Shown: positions 5,994 to 13,530 of the stretch, piece after piece
Layout of the letters: every line of letters begins with the position of its first letter
Numbering within the stretch: the stretch's first letter is position 1
Origin: a virus
Virus record (IMG/VR): IMGVR_UViG_3300047586_000121
Location: 1 to 40,335 of that record
DNA: 40,335 nt
Direction: 5' to 3' (one strand)
Program-made: the position numbers and the translations under genes
Notes under the pieces: model-generated
The model's input: the letters and a program-made list of their open reading frames with translations, nothing else
Told to the model about the DNA's origin: nothing
Databases searched by the model: none

Positions 5994-7748
5994 TCACCTC
6001 CCTGCGCACGGGGGGCACGGATTCATCAGTCTCCCCGCATTACAGCCTCCGTTGAGACGGTACGAGGGGTCCGGTGCCCAGCACGTCGAGGTCATTGAGT
6101 CGTAGCAGCACGGGCCGCCTAGTGGCACCGTCGGGACGACCGTGGGCGTCGGCCGCGGGGTCGCGATCGGCGTCACGCAGGGGCACGGACAGAGGCAACC
6201 TGACACAGGCGGGGGCGTGGCCACGGGGGGCGGCGTTGGTGGCGGGGTCGTGGGGGTGGGCACTGTTCCACTGCACGGCACCTGTGACTTCGCCCAGCCG
6301 GGCTTGCAGTCCTGGCCCAAAAGATCCGGCCACACCTCCTCACAGTGCCCAAGGGCGTCGCGGCAATACCCGTGCGTGCCCAGCGGGGCCGCCGTGGGCC
6401 GCGGAGTCGGGCTCGCTGCGGGCGTTGGGGTGGCCGTCGGCCCAGGGCCGGCCGTCGGCGTGGGTGCCGGCGTCGGCTGCGGACCTGGAGTCGTGCAGAC
6501 CGAGACGACGTTGCCGTAGACGTAGAGGGAGCGCGCCGCGTACTGGCGCCCGCCTACCACGAACGGCGTGACCTGCACCGCGCCCACGTAGTATGGCCCC
6601 GAGCAGCGCCGCGTCTCGACCGTCACGCCGTCCTGATCCGGCAATCGCAGGGGAGCAGCCCCGCCGAGGTACAGGTAGCCGACTTTCCCGGCGCTCCAGA
6701 CTGTCAGCAAGTCGCCCGAGAGCGCAATGCCGACTCCATTTACCGGCCCAGCCGCGGAGTGCCAGCGTACGGAACCCATCGCCACAGGCGCCCCGACGGT
6801 CGAGGTGTTGAATACGTTGAGGACCGCGTCCACCCCCGTTGCGACGTAGAGCCGGGACCTTGCCCCGTCCCACGTCCAGGAGCCGTTGAACAAGTTCGCG
6901 TCGGCGCCGGGGTATGTCCACATCCCGACCGTGCGCGGAGCCACCGGGTCGGACAGATCCACGACCGCGGCGGCGAGCGAGTCTGATAGGTTGCGGATCG
7001 CGAGGTAGCGCCGGCCGCCTTGCTCGAACACGTCGAAGGTCAGCGAGCCAGCCCCCCCGAGCGGGAAGGACCTATAGGCCCCGTCCATGCTGGAGCCCAG
7101 CGGGATGCGCGCGATGGAGTGCTCCTGGAGGGAGGTCTGCGAGAGCATCTCCGGCGTGACGGCCGGCGGATCGTAGACGAGGTAGACCCACACCGACGAA
7201 TCGCCGCCAGCGTAGAGGCCCTGGCCCACCAGGTAGACCTTGCCCGCGTGCCAGAACATCGCGCCCGCCCGGTAACTCTGGGTGACCTGGAGCACCTGCT
7301 CCGGCTGATAGCCAACACTCAGGAAATGGTTGTCGGCCTCGCCTGGGCCGAACTTGAGTAAGTCCCAGCCGAAGGTGTGCAGGCCGGCGAACGCGTAGGG
7401 GAACCCGTCGAGGACGGCTAGCTTTCGAATGTGGTCCGTGATGCCGCTCCCGGTCCCCCCGCCTTCGGGCCACCACGGGAGGCCGAGTTGGCCCCCGGTG
7501 ATCTTGACCGGGCTGAGAGGACTATTCGCGTTGAACACGTCGAGCGCATTCGGATACGCCCAGATGAGGTAGGTGACCCCGCCCACGGTCGCGACCGCGT
7601 TCTGCGATGACCCCGCGTTCTGGTAGTCACTTTCGGACGGATTGCCGCAGAGGTCCCGCAGGTACGCCGAGGATGAGTAGCAACCTTGCGCCGGGGCCCA
7701 CGCCGCCACCAGGGCGGCCACTAGAAAGCCGAGGATTCGCTTGTTCAT
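5994..7748 (-). CDS. Large secreted beta-rich protein with Pro/Thr linkers and Cys-rich tail
   Basis: 584 residues from ATG 7748; GGAGGGACAG directly upstream makes this start preferable to the in-frame codon at 7760. Signal peptide: NKR then ILGFLVAALVAAWAPAQG. Residues about 25-400 show repeated short beta-strand units (for example GGRRYLAIRNLSDSLAAAVV, AAVVDLSDPVAPRTVG) suggestive of a beta-propeller. Then come Pro/Thr/Ala linkers (PTPAPTPTAGPGPTATP) and two Cys-rich segments. A signal peptide on a protein coded between endolysin and holin is unusual: it would be exported by the host late in infection or from a prophage. It could bind surfaces or aid release. No specific family recognised. 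Confidence 0.75.
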   Translation of the reverse strand: MNKRILGFLVAALVAAWAPAQGCYSSSAYLRDLCGNPSESDYQNAGSSQNAVATVGGVTYLIWAYPNALDVFNANSPLSPVKITGGQLGLPWWPEGGGTGSGITDHIRKLAVLDGFPYAFAGLHTFGWDLLKFGPGEADNHFLSVGYQPEQVLQVTQSYRAGAMFWHAGKVYLVGQGLYAGGDSSVWVYLVYDPPAVTPEMLSQTSLQEHSIARIPLGSSMDGAYRSFPLGGAGSLTFDVFEQGGRRYLAIRNLSDSLAAAVVDLSDPVAPRTVGMWTYPGADANLFNGSWTWDGARSRLYVATGVDAVLNVFNTSTVGAPVAMGSVRWHSAAGPVNGVGIALSGDLLTVWSAGKVGYLYLGGAAPLRLPDQDGVTVETRRCSGPYYVGAVQVTPFVVGGRQYAARSLYVYGNVVSVCTTPGPQPTPAPTPTAGPGPTATPTPAASPTPRPTAAPLGTHGYCRDALGHCEEVWPDLLGQDCKPGWAKSQVPCSGTVPTPTTPPPTPPPVATPPPVSGCLCPCPCVTPIATPRPTPTVVPTVPLGGPCCYDSMTSTCWAPDPSYRLNGGCNAGRLMNPCPPCAGR

Positions 7749-7761
7749 CTGTCCCTCCATT

Positions 7762-8250
7762 TCATCCGCTCATGCCCAGGTCGTAAAAGACGTGCTTCGG
7801 CGTCCGGTACGTCTCCGGCTTCCCGTGCGTCCACTCCGGCGGCCATACCTTCGCCGTTGGGGGCGCCTTGATTGCGTGGTAGTGCGTCGCTCTGTGCGTG
7901 ACGTCGAGTAGCGTCCCGTCCACCGCCCGCTGCGCTATCCCGAGAGCGAGCGCGAAGTGGTGGTCCGCCTCCGCCGTGACCGCGAGCAACTTCTCCCGGT
8001 TCACGTCGTTTGGGTTCCAGCACGAGAACTGCCATGGCCACTCACACGCGCTCGCAAGCGTCCCGTCGCCATAGAGTGGGTGCGGGAAACCGTGCCTCCA
8101 CACCCAGAGGGCAGCGAGCGCCGCGCGGTTCACGGCGACGCAGATGACCGCCTCCATGCCCTCCTCCACCTCTGGGGTTGAGAGGTCATCGTCGCCTCGG
8201 GCCTCCGCCCAGCCCGTCCGCGCGGTCACGTCCGCGTCGCGTTCGCTCAT
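7762..8250 (-). CDS. Endolysin, SleB-type cell-wall hydrolase
   Basis: 162 residues. It matches the Hydrolase_2 (SleB/CwlJ) pattern: RTGWAEARG near the N-terminus with the likely catalytic glutamate E16, then a helix with AVICVAVNRAALAALW, then PWQFSCWNPNDVNR, then ATHYHAIKAPPTAKVWPPEW, and HVFYDLG at the end. These enzymes cleave the peptidoglycan glycan strand. There is no signal peptide, so it needs the holin for release. ATGA overlap with the gene upstream. Confidence 0.88.
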   Translation of the reverse strand: MSERDADVTARTGWAEARGDDDLSTPEVEEGMEAVICVAVNRAALAALWVWRHGFPHPLYGDGTLASACEWPWQFSCWNPNDVNREKLLAVTAEADHHFALALGIAQRAVDGTLLDVTHRATHYHAIKAPPTAKVWPPEWTHGKPETYRTPKHVFYDLGMSG

Positions 8251-8474
8251 GGTCCAGGTCCCTTCGCGAGAGTCTCGATTGCGGTCGCGATCTCGACCTG
8301 CTCGTCCTGCAATGCCTTGATTCTCGCGTCCAGCGTGGCGAGTTGTCCCGGCAGTTCGGCGAACGCCCGCGCCTGGGCGTCAACGAGGTTCGTTCGCAAC
8401 TGCGTCAACCGGGCGATCTCGGCTTTTCTCGTCTCGCCGGCTACCTTCAATTCGGTGGTTGCTAGGTTGCTCAT
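8247..8474 (-). CDS. Small coiled-coil protein, function unknown
   Basis: 75 residues, almost entirely amphipathic helix (ETRKAEIARLTQLRTNLV, LDARIKALQDEQVEIATAIE). It is coupled by ATGA-type overlaps to the endolysin downstream and the membrane protein upstream. Possibly a lysis or virion accessory; no family recognised. Confidence 0.7.
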   Translation of the reverse strand: MSNLATTELKVAGETRKAEIARLTQLRTNLVDAQARAFAELPGQLATLDARIKALQDEQVEIATAIETLAKGPGP

Positions 8475-8773
8475 TTGACCCCCGCTGACAACCGCTCAAG
8501 GATTCGATCGAGCCGAAGATTCATGCTGAGGAGACCTTCACGCACCTCACCTCTCAGCTCCCCAATCGAGACTCGCAGTTCCGCACTCTGCACTGTGGTT
8601 TCTCCCCTGAGTCGAGTCCCGACGGAACAATCGCGCTGGTGTTCGAGGACGGTCGTCTCGGAGATGGCCTTCATTTTCTTCTCGCTCCTCGAAAGTAGAA
8701 GAAGTGCGGCCGCGATGACGCCACCAGCTCCGGAGACTGCCGAGTACAAAGCGCTTGGGTCGAATCCATTCAT
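8471..8773 (-). CDS. Small membrane protein with C-terminal coiled coil
   Basis: 100 residues from ATG 8773 (AGGGGG upstream); longer readings of this frame lie inside the tail-tip gene. One transmembrane helix near the N-terminus (AVSGAGGVIAAALLLLS) is followed by a helical tail with heptads (LSMNLRLDRILERLS). The arrangement recalls XhlA-type holin-associated proteins but with the helix order reversed. Probably part of the lysis cassette. Confidence 0.65.
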   Translation of the reverse strand: MNGFDPSALYSAVSGAGGVIAAALLLLSRSEKKMKAISETTVLEHQRDCSVGTRLRGETTVQSAELRVSIGELRGEVREGLLSMNLRLDRILERLSAGVK

Positions 8774-8789
8774 CAAGTCCCCCTTATCC

Positions 8790-11156
8790 TCACCTCGCCG
8801 TCGGCACCTTGACCTCGGCAAAGTCAACATCGAGCTGGCCCGCGCTGAGGAACGCGGACAGGTACGCGGTCGGCGTCGTGACTGCGACCACCTTGTTCCC
8901 GCTCGCGACCGTCGCCCCCTGCGTCGCCGTCCAATACGCGGTACCGTCCGCGGCGCACCACGCCTCGATGACGATCCAGACGTTCGCGCCGAAGTCCACC
9001 CCGGTGTCCACTGCGTCCACCCAGAGTGAGTACGTCCCGGCCGGCGAGTCGCGGGTGAACCGCCAATCGAACACGCCAAGGATGCCGCGATAGTACGTCC
9101 CACTCCCGAGCGTGCCGAAACGCACGATCCACTTCTGCCGCCACACGGAGTCGGGCGCGAACATCGCGCCGGGGTTACTGAGTGCGATCCCGCCAGCCCC
9201 GTCAATGTGGACGATCCCGGCGTGGTCCGTCTCGGTGAGGTAACTGAGCGTCGGGGTCCCGCTGATCGTCCAGCCCTTCTCGCCGACGTAGCCGCTCACG
9301 ATGTCTCCCGACGTGAAGTCGTCGCGGATGGACTGGAACTTGACCTTGCTGCTCGCGCTCGGGATGGTGGCGCCGTCTATTACCGGCACCTCCTCCCGCG
9401 CGAAGTCGGTCCAGTCGTATTCCTGGAGCGCGAGCGAGAACTTTCCGAACCCCTGCGTGATGCCCTTCACCCGGAACCACTTGCCGACGAGCGAGCCTGT
9501 CGTGCACCACACCGCGACCACATCGCCTGGGGCGATAGCGCACCCGTGCATCGGGACGGCCGCGCTCACCATGTTCGAGCGCGCGGTGGTCCGCTGCCAC
9601 TGGAGCGCCAAGCGGTAGCCCTGGCCCGGCCCCGCGCACGCGAGCATCTGCTGCCGCAGTTCATCGGGCTGCACGGTACCGTCCATCACGTCCGCCGACT
9701 CGTACCGCATCGGCTTGACGATCCAGTCCGCCACGTCGTAACAACTCACCACGACAACGCGCGGGGCCGAGGTCTTCGCGCGGGAGAAGGTCACGACGTC
9801 GTCGGTCCCCACCGGAAGGAGCGGCATCTGGCCGGCCACCGCGGTTAGGTAGTCGCACAACTCGTGGTCCGCGTAGTGGACCTGCGTCCAGAAGTCCTTC
9901 GTGCTCTCCTGCACCCACGCGCCCCCGGTGTAGTTCCACGAGCATCCGCCCGCGTACAGGCTGGTGGCGGTCTGGTGCCAGGTCACGCCCGTGGTCGCCA
10001 GGAGCACGAGGTAGTACGTCGCCCCCACCGTGAGCCGAACCGCGGACAGGTCGAAGGTGATCTCCTGATTCGTGCCGGACGCAAGGCCCGCCGGCGTGGA
10101 GGTCGCGAGGTCCGCGCCCGCGAGCGTGGAGCGGAGGCGCAGGGTCGGGAGCGTGAAGCCGCCGGCCAGGTCGAGCTTGAGGACGGCCTTGATCCGCAGG
10201 CCGGGAGCCGTGAAGCTCTGCGCGCGGTCGGTCGTGCCGACCGGGGTCGTGCCCGTGAGCGGCCGGCACCCAACGACGTGCTGCTCGTCCAAGCCCGCGT
10301 ACCACTGTCCGTCGGCGTAGTACACGAACCCCGCGCACGTGGTCTTGAGGAGATCCCTCACGACTTCGATGGCGGTGTTCCTATCGGTCACGGCGAACGC
10401 AGCCCGCCACCTCGCCTCGCCGTTCACTACCTCATCGCACCTATTCGCGCACGCCGTCCAGCTCGCGGCGTCGAAGTCCGCCGTGACCATGCGCGCGCCG
10501 AACTCCGAGTTCATCAGGATGTCGCGTGCGATCACGAAGGGGTTCTCGGTCCAGGCCGTCATCGAGGTGCGCCAGTCGAGGCACTTCCGGCCCTTGTAAA
10601 TGATCGTGATGTCGGGGTTCCCCCCGGTCATGTCCGCGACCAGCGTGTCGAAGATGATGTAGACCAACGCGCGGCCGGGGAACGAGGAGTCCCACGAGGC
10701 ATTCGGGACGGCCGTCAACTCGGTCTGCGCCGCGGTGCCAAGCCGGACCGTCACGGTGAAGCCGGCTTTTGCCGTCGGGTATATCTCGTCGGCGCCGTGG
10801 AGCACCTGCACAACGGAATCGACCTCGCCGTAGCCGAGGTCATAGACCATATGCAGCCGCTGGTCGGTGACGTTGCCCGCGTTGATCTCCGCGTCGCACA
10901 CCGGGGGCGTGACCTTCTGCCAACCGTATCCCACGCGGATGACTCGGGACTCCGGTGTGTCCGAAAGGTCGATGGAGTTCTCCCGCTGCGTGATCGTGGG
11001 CGAATCGTAGTTCGGGGTCGTGTCGTACGTGACAATGTTCGGGGGAGGAGGTATGTCTCCGCCTCCCTTCACGATAAGGGGTGGCGGGACTGCTCCACCA
11101 CTCCTGACGGTCAAAGTTGGAGATGAGGGGATGACCTTGCGCGGGAAGTCCGCCAC
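8790..11156 (-). CDS. gpJ-like tail tip / central fibre protein
   Basis: 788 residues from GTG 11156, whose G is shared with the upstream TAG. Residues 1-40 are a Gly/Pro repeat shared with the gpL-like protein. The middle matches the gpJ / phage-tail_3 family: YKGRKCLDWRT, TENPFVIARDILMN, SWTACANRCDEVVNG, DRNTAIEVVRDLLKTTCAGF, YYADGQWYAGL. The last about 170 residues, beginning DDFTSGDIVSGYVGEKGW, look like a jelly-roll lectin domain. It would form the tail tip and contribute to receptor binding. It is the last structural gene of the tail cluster. Confidence 0.85.
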   Translation of the reverse strand: MADFPRKVIPSSPTLTVRSGGAVPPPLIVKGGGDIPPPPNIVTYDTTPNYDSPTITQRENSIDLSDTPESRVIRVGYGWQKVTPPVCDAEINAGNVTDQRLHMVYDLGYGEVDSVVQVLHGADEIYPTAKAGFTVTVRLGTAAQTELTAVPNASWDSSFPGRALVYIIFDTLVADMTGGNPDITIIYKGRKCLDWRTSMTAWTENPFVIARDILMNSEFGARMVTADFDAASWTACANRCDEVVNGEARWRAAFAVTDRNTAIEVVRDLLKTTCAGFVYYADGQWYAGLDEQHVVGCRPLTGTTPVGTTDRAQSFTAPGLRIKAVLKLDLAGGFTLPTLRLRSTLAGADLATSTPAGLASGTNQEITFDLSAVRLTVGATYYLVLLATTGVTWHQTATSLYAGGCSWNYTGGAWVQESTKDFWTQVHYADHELCDYLTAVAGQMPLLPVGTDDVVTFSRAKTSAPRVVVVSCYDVADWIVKPMRYESADVMDGTVQPDELRQQMLACAGPGQGYRLALQWQRTTARSNMVSAAVPMHGCAIAPGDVVAVWCTTGSLVGKWFRVKGITQGFGKFSLALQEYDWTDFAREEVPVIDGATIPSASSKVKFQSIRDDFTSGDIVSGYVGEKGWTISGTPTLSYLTETDHAGIVHIDGAGGIALSNPGAMFAPDSVWRQKWIVRFGTLGSGTYYRGILGVFDWRFTRDSPAGTYSLWVDAVDTGVDFGANVWIVIEAWCAADGTAYWTATQGATVASGNKVVAVTTPTAYLSAFLSAGQLDVDFAEVKVPTAR
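11031..11127 (-). repeat. Gly/Pro peptide repeat, copy in the tail-tip gene
   Basis: It encodes SPTLTVRSGGAVPPP then LIVKGGGDIPPPP at the N-terminus of the tail-tip protein. The same units occur at the C-terminus of the gpL-like protein (12697-12822) in the same orientation, so the two copies flank the intervening tail gene as direct repeats. Confidence 0.8.
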
Positions 11157-12697
11157 TAGACCTCCTCCCCCGTGAGGTTCGCCGTGATGGTGTACAGATC
11201 CGCATCAACCGTCTTCGGCTGCACGTCCGAGGTGCAGCGCCCAAGCAAGAGCCGCTGGCCCTCGTACGTGATCGTGACTGCGGCGGCACTGACCGGCACG
11301 CTCCCCTCGACAAACACGACACGCTCGCGCCCGAGCGAGTCCGCCGTGATCGCGGTCTCCTGCGTAGGGATGTAGCCCCAGGCGGCGGACGGATCGCTGA
11401 GGTTCGCGTCTGTCCAGGCCGCCCAGGGGTGCCAGAGGGTGAAATCGAGGGAGTCGCCGGCGTCCAGAGCACAGAAGCCAAAGTACCGGCCAGTCGAACC
11501 GTCACCTACCGATGACAGAGAAATGGGAGTCCAACCCGTCCCGTGCACGACGGTCTGCAGCACTCCCGAGAAATCTGTGATCTTAAGATCTTTCGTCCCG
11601 TCCACCTTGATGTAGCCATAGAGACAGGTTTTCGAGCCGAGAGGCGGCATACCCGCCAACGAAGAAAAGATCTTGAGTATGCCTGTCCCGCCGCTCGTCA
11701 CGATCCTTGTCGCCGTGGCAGGGCCGGACGGGGCCGCCTGGCCTGGAGTCATCACCACCGTCGCGCCGGAGTAGACCATCCACCCCGCGCTCGCCGCAGT
11801 TCCGCCGAGCGCCCACGCGCCGGGAAGATTCGCGTTGACGATTTGGAGACCATCAACGTAGAACGTCACAGCCTGGACGGAATCGGTGCGGATACTCAAA
11901 TTGACGGACGTGTCCCCGGCGGCGACGACGCCGCTCATCACGATCGTCATCCACCTCTCGGCCAGGGTGACCGACACGACGTCAAGGACAGTGCCGGAAG
12001 GCTGCGAGACGAAAATCAACACCAAACTGCCAGCCCCACGAAACCGGACGGACGCCGACGCAGGTTGCGCAGCGGCGAGAGGCACACCGGGATTCAAGTA
12101 GAAACCTTCCCCGCTGCCCGATCCCGGGCAGACGGCCTTGAGCGACTTGGTGCCAAAACGCGCGTAGCTACTCGACGCTGAAAGCGTAGCCGCACCAAGA
12201 ACTCCAAATCCAGTCGTGTCGGTCTCCACGCTGCTCTGATTCGCCGTGAGCAGGTTCGTCAGTCCCGCCACCATGCGGGGATCTTCCGAGAACAGGAGCC
12301 GGTTCGCGTACCCGAGGAAGTAGTCGGTGCCCGCCACTTTCGCGACCGTCGCGACCTTGACGACCTCGCGCGTGCGATACGCCTCGCGCCCAGCGAACGG
12401 GAACGCCGCCGTCAGCCCGTCGCCCGTGCCGCAAGCGACGTCGTCGAATGGGAGTGAGCTAGGTGTGTAGAAGTAGAACTTGACCGCCGGTCCCCGCTGC
12501 GTCCGGAAGAACCGCAGGATCTCCGCCGTCGTCAACCCGTTGTTGGTCCAGGTCCCCTGCAGGTTCCACCGCGGTGCGGTCCTGCGCTCGCGCGTCTGAA
12601 GCGGACCCGTCGGCCCTGAGAGCACGGAGGCGTCCCACGCCGGCATCGGGTCCGAGCCATAGTCCACTTCCCAGCGGGGCTTGAGCAGGTCGGTCAT
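11156..12697 (-). CDS. DUF2460-like tail protein with inserted carbohydrate-binding-like module
   Basis: 513 residues from ATG 12697 (ATGA overlap); a longer reading starting at 12988 lies inside the neighbouring gene and is rejected. Residues 1-130 resemble DUF2460-type distal tail proteins (LRFFRTQRGPAVKFYFYTP, CGTGDGLTAAFPF). The last 100 residues return to a beta-rich fold ending TITANLTGEEV. From about residue 147 a jelly-roll module begins NLLTANQSSVETDTTGF, the same motif as in the gene at 19007-19945. The insert could bind glycans on the cell surface. DUF2460 assignment is moderate. Confidence 0.7.
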   Translation of the reverse strand: MTDLLKPRWEVDYGSDPMPAWDASVLSGPTGPLQTRERRTAPRWNLQGTWTNNGLTTAEILRFFRTQRGPAVKFYFYTPSSLPFDDVACGTGDGLTAAFPFAGREAYRTREVVKVATVAKVAGTDYFLGYANRLLFSEDPRMVAGLTNLLTANQSSVETDTTGFGVLGAATLSASSSYARFGTKSLKAVCPGSGSGEGFYLNPGVPLAAAQPASASVRFRGAGSLVLIFVSQPSGTVLDVVSVTLAERWMTIVMSGVVAAGDTSVNLSIRTDSVQAVTFYVDGLQIVNANLPGAWALGGTAASAGWMVYSGATVVMTPGQAAPSGPATATRIVTSGGTGILKIFSSLAGMPPLGSKTCLYGYIKVDGTKDLKITDFSGVLQTVVHGTGWTPISLSSVGDGSTGRYFGFCALDAGDSLDFTLWHPWAAWTDANLSDPSAAWGYIPTQETAITADSLGRERVVFVEGSVPVSAAAVTITYEGQRLLLGRCTSDVQPKTVDADLYTITANLTGEEV

Positions 12698-13530
12698 ATC
12701 TCCCCTCCACCGACCACGATAAGGGGCGGCGATGGCGGCATGTCGCCGCCGCCCTTCACGGTCAGAGCCGGCGACGGCGGGACCGCTCCACCACTCTTTA
12801 CGGTTAGGGTTGGGGATGGAGTTGGGTTCGGTTGCTGCGCTCCCACCGTGATCCCGAACCGCTGCGAGGATGCCCCCGGCGTGGCGACGAAGTAGCTGAT
12901 CCGCGAGTTGAGCGTCGGCATGATCCGCATGGCGCCGAAGCGCCCTTGATTCCCCAGCACCACGCACCTGGCTCGCGTGTGGTCGCACCAGGTCTCAGCC
13001 CCGACGTAGCCGCACAGTTCCCCGTAGCCGAGGGCGCGCGCCGCCGGCGAGCCGAATGTATACGGGCAGGCATACCGGCTGCAGTAGACGCCCACCTTCC
13101 CGGCGTCGGACACCGCCTTGTGGGAGAGCGTGAGCTTCGCGACCAGGCCGCCGTATACGCAGCCCACCACGATCGCGCCGCCCAGGAGTTCGTCCTCCCC
13201 GAGCTGGGCGCCGGCTGCGGACCACAGGACTTCGTAGAGCGTGGCCGCCTTGCCCTCAAGGGCCCCCCGAGGCGAGCCGTCCAAGTCCACCAGGGAGACG
13301 GCGTTGTCAACGTTGGAGAGCTGCACCTCGAGCGACGGCGAGTCTCCGATCTGCCAGTCGCTCATCGCGAGCAGGCCATACGCGTAGGCATTCCCGCCGA
13401 TCGTGACACCGGCCGGGAGGTCCGTCACCCGGATGGGTGGGGTGGTGTTGAGTTGGAAAGCGAAGCCGCCGCGGTAGGCGTCACCAGACGCCGCCGATGC
13501 GTGGCCAGTTGGAAGAATGCGCGGACTCAT
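12694..13530 (-). CDS. gpL-like minor tail protein with cysteine cluster
   Basis: 278 residues, ATGA overlaps at both ends. The N-terminal half is beta-rich (SLEVQLSNVDNAVSLVDL). The C-terminal half has a cysteine set (VYCSRYACPY, GELCGYVGAETWCDHT, ARCVVLGN, then RFGAMRIMP) like the lambda gpL C-terminal domain, whose cysteines hold an iron-sulfur cluster. The tail end is the Gly/Pro repeat. Located directly after the tape measure, it likely belongs to the distal tail complex. Confidence 0.75.
   Translation of the reverse strand: MSPRILPTGHASAASGDAYRGGFAFQLNTTPPIRVTDLPAGVTIGGNAYAYGLLAMSDWQIGDSPSLEVQLSNVDNAVSLVDLDGSPRGALEGKAATLYEVLWSAAGAQLGEDELLGGAIVVGCVYGGLVAKLTLSHKAVSDAGKVGVYCSRYACPYTFGSPAARALGYGELCGYVGAETWCDHTRARCVVLGNQGRFGAMRIMPTLNSRISYFVATPGASSQRFGITVGAQQPNPTPSPTLTVKSGGAVPPSPALTVKGGGDMPPSPPLIVVGGGEI
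12697..12822 (-). repeat. Gly/Pro peptide repeat, copy in the gpL-like gene
   Basis: It encodes three units: LTVKSGGAVPPSPA, LTVKGGGDMPPSPP, LIVVGGGEI. DNA similarity to 11031-11127 is high in the core around GAGTGGTGGAGC. See the matching copy in the tail-tip gene. Confidence 0.8.

Noticed and set aside
9864-11126. 420-codon rightward ORF over the tail-tip gene
   Set aside because: Low-complexity RGRR/DRR composition, no motif or RBS; the minus strand has clear gpJ-like motifs.
12698-12988. Upstream extension of the DUF2460-like gene to 12988
   Set aside because: The extension lies wholly in the gpL-like gene in another frame, while ATG 12697 has a clean ATGA overlap.
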